From NCBI RefSeq assembly GCF_932526225.1, contig NC_064034.1, positions 20,799,747 through 20,859,746 on the forward strand: a stretch of DNA of 60,000 nt. The letters run 5' to 3'. The DNA is from Nematostella vectensis (lineage: Eukaryota > Cnidaria > Anthozoa > Actiniaria > Edwardsiidae). The notes beneath the pieces were generated by a model. It made no database searches. It was given only the letters and a program-made list of their open reading frames with translations, and was not told where the DNA came from. Below, piece by piece: positions 45,121 to 53,139 of this stretch (positions are counted from its first letter, which is position 1; every line of letters starts with the position of its first letter). A program made the translations under genes and the position numbers.

Positions 45121-45816
45121 CTACCTGGCGAAGTATTCTCCCAACATTTCCTTCTCTTGCTCATCCATGCACCAATCCCAAAACCTGTCCGGATGCCAAG
45201 TCTTGGGTAAAAGCTCATCCTCGAGACTCTTGATGAATCTACGTTTGTGGTGGTGCCTAAACAGATCATCATGCACCGCGCTCCAGGTCGGTAACCAACT
45301 GCGACACAACGCCGCGGTCTCGTGGTAGTCATTCTCATGCGCCACCCACATGGCTTCTTCAAAGTCCGTCGCGCCCCACCCCCTGCACAACTCAACGATT
45401 CCGATATTACCACCCCCCGCTGCGTACACCATAGCCCAGTCAAAATCCGACGCCCCCCACTCTTTACACAGCTTGACGATCTCGCCGCGGCCGTGGAGTG
45501 CTGCGTTTATCATTGCGCCGTCAAAGTCTGCCGCACCCCACTCTCTACACAGTTCGACGATCTCGCCGTGGCCGTGGAGTGCTGCGGCCACCATTGCGCC
45601 GTCAAAGTCTGTCGCGCCCCACTCTTTAAACATCTCCACGATCTCGACATGCCCACCACACGCCGCGTACGTCATAGCCCAGTCGAAGTCCGTCGCGCCC
45701 CGCCCCCTACACACCTCTACGATCCCGATGTGACCACCATACGCTGCGCGTGCCATCGCTCTGTTGAGGTCCTTCACCGTAAGATTCTCCAACTGATCCA
45801 CTGTTTGTTCCTTCAT
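45121..45816 (-). CDS. ankyrin-repeat protein 2 (231 aa) with shared C-terminal motif
   Basis: Five to six near-identical ankyrin-type units of 33 residues (pattern ATDFDGAMVAAALHGHGEIV, then LCREWGA), indicating recent internal duplication at DNA level. The C-terminal module AWHPDRFWDWCMDEQEKEML is shared with 42507-43121 and 43179-44000. Leader ENLTVKDLN copies the polymerase leader. The gene starts at the inner edge of the extended terminal inverted repeat, mirroring the polymerase gene at the other end. Confidence 0.75.
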   Translation of the reverse strand: MKEQTVDQLENLTVKDLNRAMARAAYGGHIGIVEVCRGRGATDFDWAMTYAACGGHVEIVEMFKEWGATDFDGAMVAAALHGHGEIVELCREWGAADFDGAMINAALHGRGEIVKLCKEWGASDFDWAMVYAAGGGNIGIVELCRGWGATDFEEAMWVAHENDYHETAALCRSWLPTWSAVHDDLFRHHHKRRFIKSLEDELLPKTWHPDRFWDWCMDEQEKEMLGEYFAR

Positions 45817-45833
45817 TTTATTAGACTGTTCAT

Positions 45834-45905
45834 GTCTTTAAGCCACTTTTCAAAGGCTTTTTAGATGTGAAGCTGAGAGGCTAGCCTCCCGAGCTCCCCC
45901 TAGGT
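45834..45905 (-). repeat. inner inverted copy of the TIR-proximal sequence and polymerase promoter
   Basis: On the minus strand this reads from the ctagggggagctcg motif through agcttcacatcta to gaaaagtggcttaaagac. It corresponds to 26588-26663, i.e. the junction of the left TIR with the polymerase promoter. The inverted repeat therefore once extended beyond 46228 and is now split by the 0.32-kb block that holds the small membrane-protein gene. Confidence 0.8.
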
Positions 45906-45944
45906 GGGGTGTCTCCACACCACATCCGTGGACTAGTATCTTAC

Positions 45945-46193
45945 TCATCTTTTTTCACCATACCGTGGCATGGAGACTAACATTGCTAGAACACCAAGGA
46001 CAATTGTCGCCGCTCCGGCCACAAACCCAACGGGGTCGAAGCTTCCGTATTCTGAGTCTTCATAGTAATCAGCGTCACAACAGCAGTGTTCAGGCTCCGC
46101 ATCCGCAGTGTTACTCACATTCACCTCCAGCACCGAACAACCGCCGGCTGTAGCCGCATCGTTTTTAATCTTCACCTCCGTCTTTAATGTCAT
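45945..46193 (-). CDS. small membrane protein (82 aa) next to right TIR
   Basis: Starts at the ATG 46193 after gtctaaagacgtg, a weaker version of the element promoter word. It has an acidic, Cys-containing N-terminal half (EPEHCCCDADYYEDSE) and one transmembrane helix near the C-terminus (FVAGAATIVLGVLAMLV) followed by a basic tail. Not recognised. It sits in a block bounded on both sides by the same hairpin repeat, as if inserted as a cassette. Confidence 0.6.
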   Translation of the reverse strand: MTLKTEVKIKNDAATAGGCSVLEVNVSNTADAEPEHCCCDADYYEDSEYGSFDPVGFVAGAATIVLGVLAMLVSMPRYGEKR

Positions 46194-46227
46194 TTTATCT
46201 AGGACCCCACACGTCTTTAGACTAGAA

Positions 46228-46756
46228 TAGCCCCCTCGAGCTCCCCCTAGGTGCGACACGTGACAAAGTGATTGACGGGTGGGCTTGGCTATCACGTGAC
46301 AAAGTGATTGACAGGTTTTTTACAAAATGATTGACAGGTTCTTGACAAAATGATTGACAGGTTCTTGACAAAGTGATTGACAGGTTTTTTACAAAATGAT
46401 TGACAGGTGGGCGTGGCCGTCACGTGACAAAGTGATTGACGGGTTTTTTACAAAATGATTGACAGGTTCTTGACAAAATGATTGACAGGTTCTTGACAAA
46501 GTGATTGACAGGTTTTTTACAAAATGATTGACAGGTGGGCGTGGCCGTCACGTGACAAAGTGATTGACGGGTGGGCTTGGCTATCACGTGACAAAGTGAT
46601 TGACGGGTGGGCGTGGTCGTGCAAGAGATCTCTGGTAAACTCGCGCATGCGCAGGTCGCGAGGCTTGGCGGAGGTGCGCGGAGACTTTTGCGCCATTTTG
46701 GAATGAAATTTGGGGAGATCAAAAAGTTGCGCCAGCTGCGCCAAAACCCTACTACT
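46228..46756 (-). repeat. element A right TIR with iteron array
   Basis: 529 bp, the inverted counterpart of 26085-26613 and 28751-29279. It includes 13 iterons at about 46255-46607 and ends CCCTACTACT. Length equality and matching repeat order indicate near identity of the TIRs. Confidence 0.95.
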
Positions 46757-46931
46757 GGGTCTCCCAGCCCCGTCTTAGGCTTGGGAGGCGCGAATCCCCC
46801 CTCCGATCCCTCCAGCCCCATTCCAGGATGGGGACTTTCAGTGACACCGAAAAGCGTTTCGCGTAGATTTATAATTGCTGGTTATTAATCTACGCAAAAC
46901 ACGCTCCGCGTAGATGGGTAATTAGCGATGG
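46757..46931. repeat. element B left TIR, inner part, beginning with GGGTC target duplication
   Basis: Starts with GGGTC (right target duplication of element A) and continues with tctcccagccccgtcttagg to gggtaattagcgatgg. It matches the reverse complement of 55950-56125. It contains internal inverted motifs cgcgtagat / atctacgc. Confidence 0.85.
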
Positions 46932-46951
46932 CCGCCATCTTGGACAACTAA

Positions 46952-47030
46952 GCTTGGTACTTCATGACATACGTTTTAAAGGACTTTCTGACTCGCATTC
47001 TAATAAATAAAGCTACTATGAAGTATCAAG
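46952..47030. promoter_or_regulatory. long hairpin and TTTAAAG motif at left inside of element B
   Basis: cttggtacttcat (about 46952) pairs with atgaagtatcaag (about 47017). Between them lies ttttaaaggactttc, similar to the TTTAAAG motif of element A. Located upstream of the Zn-protein gene. Confidence 0.4.
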
Positions 47031-47118
47031 GCTATATTTTTCCAGTAATGCAGTTCGAACCCCCAAGGACTTGCAATTAGACCTCCGTCTGTCCTGTGGT
47101 ATACCGAGCGTTCGAAGG

Positions 47119-47409
47119 ATGAAGTGCGAAAAAGATTATTACGGGTGGCTAAAGGTCGGCCACGCAAACACGTGCGGCCAGAGGTGCATGGACACCTACT
47201 GCAAGGTGCACCTCCAAAGGCTCCGTAAGGGCAGCCCCCTCCCCGTGCCGTGCAGGGTCTGCGGCATAGGGACTCAGTCGGAGACGCGGTTGTACCGCCC
47301 CTGCGGAGCGAATCGTGAAGGGCAGAGGATGCGTGGCGTCGAGAGGCGCGCTCGGGGATGGTTCGCACCCGTCCTGTCTGACATCCCAGCCCGCGGCACG
47401 GGCAGTTAG
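47119..47409 (+). CDS. small Cys-rich zinc-binding protein of element B (96 aa)
   Basis: Compact metal-binding pattern HANTCGQRCMDTYCKVHLQRLR followed by a second Cys pair CRVCG and a further Cys in YRPCG. I chose the ATG at 47119 because the domain follows at once; an upstream in-frame ATG (47071) adds 16 residues. Such short zinc proteins occur in Polinton-like elements; DNA or RNA binding is plausible but unproven. Confidence 0.55.
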   Translation: MKCEKDYYGWLKVGHANTCGQRCMDTYCKVHLQRLRKGSPLPVPCRVCGIGTQSETRLYRPCGANREGQRMRGVERRARGWFAPVLSDIPARGTGS

Positions 47410-47568
47410 AGACTGGGTGGCACAAGGCATACCCAAACGCTCGTCCTGTCTGACACCGCGGCCCGCGATACGGGCGATTAGAGACTGGGGACACAGGCAT
47501 ACCCAAACACTCGTCCCGCCGGCTGTGACACGGGCAGTTAGAGACTGGGTGGCACAGGGTGTGCCCAA
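47385..47568 (+). repeat. about 66-bp tandem repeat between Zn gene and next gene
   Basis: Three imperfect copies of a unit with cacgggcagttagagactgg, gtggcacaaggcatacccaaa and ctcgtcctgtctgacac. The array starts within the last codons of the Zn gene and ends at the next start. Confidence 0.8.
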
Positions 47569-47570
47569 AC

Positions 47571-48344
47571 ATGGACGCTTACATAGAGGAGGTTCTCAAT
47601 AGCATGCGTGACAAAGAGGCGCCCGCCGTACTGGCAGGGCTGGTCCAGAACATCCTGGACGAGGACATCCCCGACGATGTCAAACACAAGCTGCTTAAGC
47701 CGCTCGTACAGGCGAAAGTGTGGACCGAGGAAGTCCGGCGCGAGTTCGACCCTTTAATGCCGGGACGGCGGCTAAAGGGCCCAGAGAGCTTAGACCCCGA
47801 GAAGTACTATTCTCTCTTCGTCGGGGGCGCCCATCTTCGGTTCCCAAGCGTGGATGCCACTCTTCGGGGCCGAGACATAAGCGCCGGTGTTTACCAGGAG
47901 ATACGAGATCTTGGTGGAGCAGGTGTTATTGCTCTAAAGCCGGTTGTGCGGGGGCCTGATATTAATGACGATGGCTCGGTGTGGTGGGTCTCGCACGAGC
48001 GGGAGTCTCTGCGGGCAAACGCAGTGTTGCCACCGGTGCTTGAGATGGTGGAACCCGACCGGCGCTACAGACTCTTTGCGGTCGTTGGTAAGGCCCCCGC
48101 AGAGCCATTGTCGCCAATCACAGAGGAGGAAGGGCGCTCGGAGCACAAGATCGGTGGGTCGTTAGTCAAAAGAGGGGGTCAAATCGCAGTCGGTGCCCTG
48201 GAAGGCATCGATGCGGGTATTTGGGAGAAAGGACGAGAGTACCTCGTCTACGTGAGATACGAGCTTCGCCCTCTACCTGAGCAAAATGGTGAGCCTGGGC
48301 CAATGTTTGAGCGAGAGGGGAGCGGCGCCTTTGCTGTGTCGTGA
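47571..48344 (+). CDS. element B protein of unknown function (257 aa), probable N-terminal part of the replication module
   Basis: Begins MDAYIEEVLNSMRDKEAP with a helical N-terminus, then a basic/mixed domain (EKYYSLFVGGAHLRFPSV) and a C-terminal beta-rich segment (YLVYVRYELRPLPEQNGEPG). No Walker motif or Cys cluster. Its stop (48342-48344) overlaps the next open frame, which has no good ATG near its beginning, so the two may once have been one protein. Not recognised. Confidence 0.5.
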   Translation: MDAYIEEVLNSMRDKEAPAVLAGLVQNILDEDIPDDVKHKLLKPLVQAKVWTEEVRREFDPLMPGRRLKGPESLDPEKYYSLFVGGAHLRFPSVDATLRGRDISAGVYQEIRDLGGAGVIALKPVVRGPDINDDGSVWWVSHERESLRANAVLPPVLEMVEPDRRYRLFAVVGKAPAEPLSPITEEEGRSEHKIGGSLVKRGGQIAVGALEGIDAGIWEKGREYLVYVRYELRPLPEQNGEPGPMFEREGSGAFAVS

Positions 48345-50037
48345 GCTATGTTGCCGACTTCTTGAGAAATCGCGGCACCTCGCGCTCCCTTGGTCTAACC
48401 AAGACACGAGGCAAGATCCTCGAGCGATTTGACAAGAAGCTGGCCCTTACGGGATGCACCAAAGAAGACCTCTTTGAGATGGAAAAGAAGCTCGAGGTAA
48501 AGCTAGTAGCCGTGGACGCCCTGGGTAACGTCCTGTGGGACTCGGGGAAGTACAAGACTAAGACGAGGATCACTATCCCTTGCCACAATAACCACGCATG
48601 GGCGGAGCTTTCGACTGAACCACCTGCGATCGCGAGCGTCCACGGCCTAGACTTCGAGGCTGAGGGGGAGCTTCGTTCGTTATGTCAGGGGGAGGCAGCG
48701 CCTCGCGCTACCAGTGCCGCCACAAAAACGCGCGAGGCAAAAGTGCGAGAGGTGCTCATTCGCATTATAAACAGGGCGATCCCCAGAAGCACGAGGATCT
48801 GGCTGTGTTGGCGTGTTATAGTCACGCACGAAGGCAAACTGTACCGATCGGGACAGGACGGAGCGGCTATCGACAGGGCGTTTACAGACGAGACAGGATG
48901 TGATCCTCAATGGCTCCCTGATGATCACCCAGCCTACCAAGAGTACACCGAAGCTACGCACTCGATGGGCGGTGCAATAGGGTATCGCTTCAAGAAGTGG
49001 TCGCAGGTTGAGTCCAAAGTGTGGAATAGCAAGGAAAACTTAGGGGCGCAGCCTCATGCGCACATCAACATGCGTGCGGCGTACCTAGGATGCGAGGACA
49101 GTCTCTCCGGCGGAGCCTCGGACGCCATTGATTTGGTACGGAAATACGGCTTCCCTACGAACGTGTATCGTATCGAGGATGTTGAAGGACGGCCATTGAG
49201 CGAGGTTCTTCAACTAACCGGGGCCATTCAGCTGACCGAGTGGGAGTTCTCTGAGGCCTGCCACCCCTACACTTCCGGGAGGGTGGGGCAGCACTTGGAG
49301 CAAAATGAGGGCTGGATCACCACGCCAGAGCTCAAGGACCTGTTAGACTCGGGTGACCTCGTCATGGCCATGGCGAGGGAGGTGTTGTATAGCGTTGGAA
49401 AAAAGGACTCCATCAAGTTCCCCTACTCCATCGCGTGCCGCCGCAAAGGGGTGAGAAGGTCGACGCGTACAAAGGCACGGTAGTCGAGGTTCCTCTCGAC
49501 GCGGTCCTTAACGGGCTTCCCCTCGAGTGGAAATACGCGGGCTGGGGGACAGTCCACCGGGTGCAGGGCAAGACTATCCAGACTGGAAGACGTTTGTTTA
49601 TCATAGACCACAGCTTAGAGGTCTGGATCACGAATGCTGTATACACCGGCATCTCCCGCGTGCGGCGCGCCGACCAGATAGTCCGCGTGATCCCCCCCGA
49701 TAACACCCCCGGTGCTTTGGTTCCCACAGGACTGCAGGCTACGCTCAGTGAAGAGCTCATTATAGCGCGGATCAAGCGATACGCTATAGACGACAGGCAA
49801 AAGGGTCGCACAAAGTACACGAGGCCGCGCCACGTTCTGACGGTAGACCTCGTACTCGGCATGATTGCTGACGCGGAAAAGAAGTGCACGGTCTGTGGCA
49901 CTCAGCTTCTGCTTCAGGGGTACACCAAGAGTCATCCCCAATGCTTCAGTATCGACCGGCTGGACGACAGTCAGGGTCACTACAAGTGGAATGTCAGACT
50001 CACGTGCCTCAGCTGCAATAGAAGGCACAAGCGCTGA
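48341..50037 (+). pseudogene. helicase-like/HNH-like multidomain protein of element B, frame broken
   Basis: Occupies the place of a replication gene. The first open part (48341-49483) contains TIPCHNNHAW and HINMRAAYLGCED, reminiscent of large virus-derived proteins in fungi and animals that I cannot name. The second part (49435-50037, other frame) has motifs like V and VI of superfamily 1 helicases (WGTVHRVQGKTI and ITNAVYTGISRVRR), then a C-terminal HNH-like zinc module (CTVCG...FSIDRLDDSQGHYKWNV...CLSCNRRHK). No Walker A was found, so a complete helicase is not demonstrated. The frame change lies between 49,435 and 49,483. Confidence 0.55.
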
Positions 50038-50066
50038 TCACGCCAGCGCGGCGCTAGCGTCACGCT

Positions 50067-51002
50067 ACGCAACTGCGAACGCGTGAAGCCGTACTTAGAG
50101 TACGCCGTGTAATACAACACTGGCTGTCCGGGCTCCATGACCCTCTTTTGTATTGGGTATGCCTTGCTCGTCCACCACGGGCTAGTCGCTCGCCGTCGGC
50201 CCTTGTTCTGAAGGTCTTTCTCGTTTACGGCGATGTACACCTCCGTTCCGACCTCTAAGGGGACCTCTAAGGGGGGCTATTCGGCTTTGAGAGGCACGCG
50301 CCTCAGCTTTATGGCGTCTTTAGGCGCAAAGCCAGTCATGCGAGTCTTCGTTGCGTTTATGTCCGAGATGACAATTGGCAAAGCAGTAACCCACTCGCGG
50401 TTTGTCTCTCCGGATGCAAGCTCCTTCGAGTACTGCGCACGAAACAGGCGCTGTGCCAGCCAGCGATGGAAAGACTCGGCGAAAGCTTGGCTCCTGTGGT
50501 ACCCTGGCTCAGCCCGTCGGACCTCCACCCCGTGGTCTGTTAGGAGATTTGTGGTAGCACCCTTGAACTCCGTGCCGTCATCAACCATGAGGACTTTAGG
50601 CAATGTGAGAGGTCCCTCTGCATAGATGTCAGCGAGTTCGCGGGAGACGACGGCCGCGCTCTTAGTCCTCAGTGGGCGGGCGGCTTTATATCGTGAAGCA
50701 ACGTCAACGACAGTCAGGGCATACTTGTACCCGCGGTCGGTTGGCAAGAATAGCAGGTCCGACTGGTGGATACGGTTTGGTATCTGCTCCGAGAAGTGGG
50801 CGTAGGTAGTCGGAGGAGGGGGTGTCTGTGTGTGGCCCCCGACGGGCTGCGAGCTTACCCACTTGCGCACTCGATCTATGGTGGCTGAGCCCTTGGGGAG
50901 TTTGGCATGCAGAGCGGTCACTCCCTGGTAGCCACCTCTGGCGTAGTATATAGGACGAAGGAACGCATCGAGTTCTTCGTCGGACATGCGCTTCGCCGCC
51001 AT
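50067..51002 (-). pseudogene. element B rve integrase with an in-frame stop
   Basis: Related to the element A integrase. Start at ATG 51002 (MAAKRMSDEELDAFL). The catalytic triad is visible in HQSDLLF, VDDGTEF and AFAESFHRWLAQRLF. A TAG at 50277-50279 interrupts it before the C-terminal domain, which continues in the same frame with ATSPWWTSKAYPI and MEPGQPVLYY. It is convergent with the helicase-like gene. The C-terminal limit is uncertain. Confidence 0.85.
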
Positions 51003-51129
51003 TACGTGTCGGCAATAATGTATCGCGATACATTGCAACAGGTGTATCAGTCTCCAACTGGCAGTTGCCGTCTGCTCGGGCAGTGCTGAGGTGGTCATTC
51101 TGAGGCCGATCTGCAATCATCTGCAATCA

Positions 51130-51175
51130 TCTTAAACGTATACGTATACGCGTACGTATACGCATACGCGCAGCA
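51130..51175. repeat. palindromic cgtatacg array
   Basis: cgtatacgtatacgcgtacg and following tatacgcatacgcg: alternating self-complementary tetramer/hexamer words over about 40 bp between two minus-strand genes. Possible operator or fragile cruciform site. Confidence 0.6.
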
Positions 51176-51239
51176 TGGAAAAGGGCCGCCTAGATGCAGC
51201 GCCGGAACGGCAGCTACATCACAGCAAGCGGCTAGCTGT

Positions 51240-51634
51240 GTAGCCGATGGCGAGAGTGCCGGCGCCAATGTACACTAACTCGGCGTTTTTCTGGGGATGT
51301 AGTAGTCGGACAGCTCAGGAGCCCGCGTCGATTCCAGGGATTGTTCTGGCCGGGTCTGGTTGTAGAGTTTGAGCGCGTAGTCAGTGTCGGTGAAGTTTTG
51401 CTTTGCGAGGGACCCTCTCTCGCGACTTTGAGCTTGCCAATCGGGGATTTTTTGTTGCCGCTGTTGGTAGCGTCCATAGTCTTGTTGGTATTTCTCTAGG
51501 GCCTTGTCGTGCCTCTCCTTCTCAGCTAAGGCAGGGCTCTCATCGTTCGACAGGAACTTTGCGAGGTAGTTGCCACCAACGAATGCAGTCGCGTTTAGGA
51601 CGGCGCCGCCAACCAAAATCGCGATGGAGGCCAT
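51240..51634 (-). pseudogene. element B relative of the 138-aa structural protein
   Basis: The opening MASIAILVGGAVLNATAFVG is nearly the same as the element A protein at 37552. The central charged helix (EKERHDKALEKYQQDYGRY) and ELSDYY motif are preserved. The C-terminal hydrophobic end (LVYIGAGTLAIGY) is encoded in another frame near 51,240-51,290, so the gene is frameshifted near its end. Confidence 0.8.
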
Positions 51635-51653
51635 CGAGTAGTGTGTGTACGTT

Positions 51654-51728
51654 TTACGTGCGCATCACGTGCGTACCATCACGTGCGGTGATGGTCTTTG
51701 TAATCTTGCTCTGCTGCGTCGTCGACAT
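51654..51728 (-). pseudogene. 24-codon remnant of the 74-aa Polinton gene
   Basis: Short frame starting MSTTQQSKITKTIT, comparable to MSTENKLVKTIT of the element A gene at 37295, and lying in the same slot between the 138-aa and membrane-protein genes. The two hydrophobic segments are missing, so the rest of the gene is deleted or scrambled. Confidence 0.4.
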
Positions 51729-51781
51729 TGCGGTGCACGGACGTGCGGATATGGGTGGGGCCCTCGTGTCTAAATGTCTGC

Positions 51782-52330
51782 TTACTCTATGGATAACAGC
51801 CGAGATTTGCATTGTCCGGGAGCGCGAAGCGCTGTCTCCGGAACTGCAAGCGGTCGATCCTTGGTCTGCTGTGCGGCCGCCAGCGGCGGCCTTGCGGGCG
51901 GAGTCACGCCGTCGGTACCTTCGGTAGCAAGTGGATCGGTAGCTCGCTGGTTAACAGCTGGTGTACGAGTGAACGCGGCAGCTAGCTCCCGCCTACGTGT
52001 GTAGAGGCCGATCAATGACACTAGAAGACCAGCGACCCCGATAACCGAGCTAGCCGACCAAGCAGAGTTGCTTTCCGGGACTGGTGTGTGTATGCCTTCG
52101 GCGCGCAAGCCCTCGCGTCCCTGCGGCTCGCTAGCGACCGGCGACTCAACGTGTTGCACGACACGAAGTGTCTCTTTCTTCGTTCTGTTAATTCGGTTCC
52201 ACTTTGCCAAGCGCCTTCCGGCTTCGACTCGTCCAGGGTGTTTAGGTCAGGTCGCGGGTGGTTCGGGGCTCGTGATTCTCTCCACCAACGCCGAAGGCGT
52301 ACGTGCAGGTTCATGAGCAGCTTGTTTGTC
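51782..52330 (-). pseudogene. element B relative of the single-pass membrane protein
   Basis: Contains a basic stretch (GRRLAKWNRINRTKKETLR) and one transmembrane helix (SSVIGVAGLLVSLIGLYTRR), matching the design and position of the element A gene at 36825. The true start is unclear; the open frame from the first ATG is 52210-51782 and homologous sequence extends upstream of that ATG. The C-terminal tail is poorly conserved. Confidence 0.6.
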
Positions 52331-52439
52331 AGGTTCCGCTGACCCGTAGGGTCGCTGGGCACTAGTACTTCCTTGAGGTTCCTCCATTTGTGTTGACACG
52401 CGGTGTCAACTACTTGGTTGCTGAAGAAGTGGCAAACTT

Positions 52440-53056
52440 TCAAATGAACGTTTGCTCTTGGATGGCAGACTCGCCACTGTGCGTTCGCGGGCAAACCACT
52501 TGTGAGTCCGCGGCTGCTACCTCGTGTTGACACCGCGTGTCAGCGCTTGCCGTTCCGGCGGTGTTCACATGACGTGCTATGTGTAACGCCCCGACGGCTA
52601 AAGCCATCAAACGACCGCAGCGTAGAGACAGGCTTCCGCACAATGTGCGGAGCTCGTTGTTGATGATGTAGTCGGACACTAGGTCATTGTGAAGATCGAC
52701 CACACTGTCTATCGGCAGCGCCATGCCTACTAGCTTGGTCGTGAGCTTCAGAAAGCTGTCTGCCAGGGCGTCTGTAGTCCGGCTGGCCAGAGCGGTCTCG
52801 TATCGCCTCTCGTACTTCCTCACCTCCTCGGCGCTCATGCGTTTGACGTCGTCGTGAGTCAGGGCCTTGCCTACCATTTCTCTCGACTTCCCCGAGGCTA
52901 CGAGAATCGCGAGTTTCTCCCTCGCGTCTGCTACCTCAGTTTACTCACCTCCGGTTGCCGCTCCGGCAGGATGCGTCGAGCAGTCCAACGACTCGACGGC
53001 CGGGAGGCCTGCGGCGCCCCCCTCAAGAAGACTATCAAAGTATTCGTCGCTCATCA
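52440..53056 (-). pseudogene. element B relative of the 176-aa protein, frameshifted
   Basis: From the ATG at 53056 the acidic N-terminus (MSDEYFDSLLEGG) reads in one frame up to about 52,940. The conserved core continues in a different frame from there to 52440 (HDDVKRMSAEEVRKYERRYE; LSLRCGRLMALAVGALHIAR). Position directly downstream of the ATPase is the same as in element A. Confidence 0.75.
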
Positions 53057-53139
53057 TGCGCCCCCGCCGTGGCTAAGGTGCAACACGTGTGATCAATGCG
53101 TTATGCCCTAGGGCGTACGTGGGCGGTGGTTTACTGCGC

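Larger units (their letters stand above)
26085..46756. mobile_element. element A: Polinton/Maverick (adintovirus-like) integrated element
   Basis: Self-synthesising DNA transposon or endogenous adintovirus. It starts AGTAGTAGGG and ends CCCTACTACT as typical Polintons do (AG...CT). It has 529-bp TIRs and 5-bp target duplications. It encodes the hallmark set: protein-primed PolB, rve integrase, double-jelly-roll capsid, FtsK/HerA-type ATPase and penton-type protein. The span includes a tandem duplication of its left end; counting only the inner copy, the element is 28751-46756 (18,006 bp). No adenovirus-type maturation protease was recognised. Confidence 0.95.

Noticed and set aside
44853-45733. 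Plus-strand open frames opposite the TFIIB-like and ankyrin genes
   Set aside because: Repetitive antisense shadows; the minus-strand frames contain recognisable domains.
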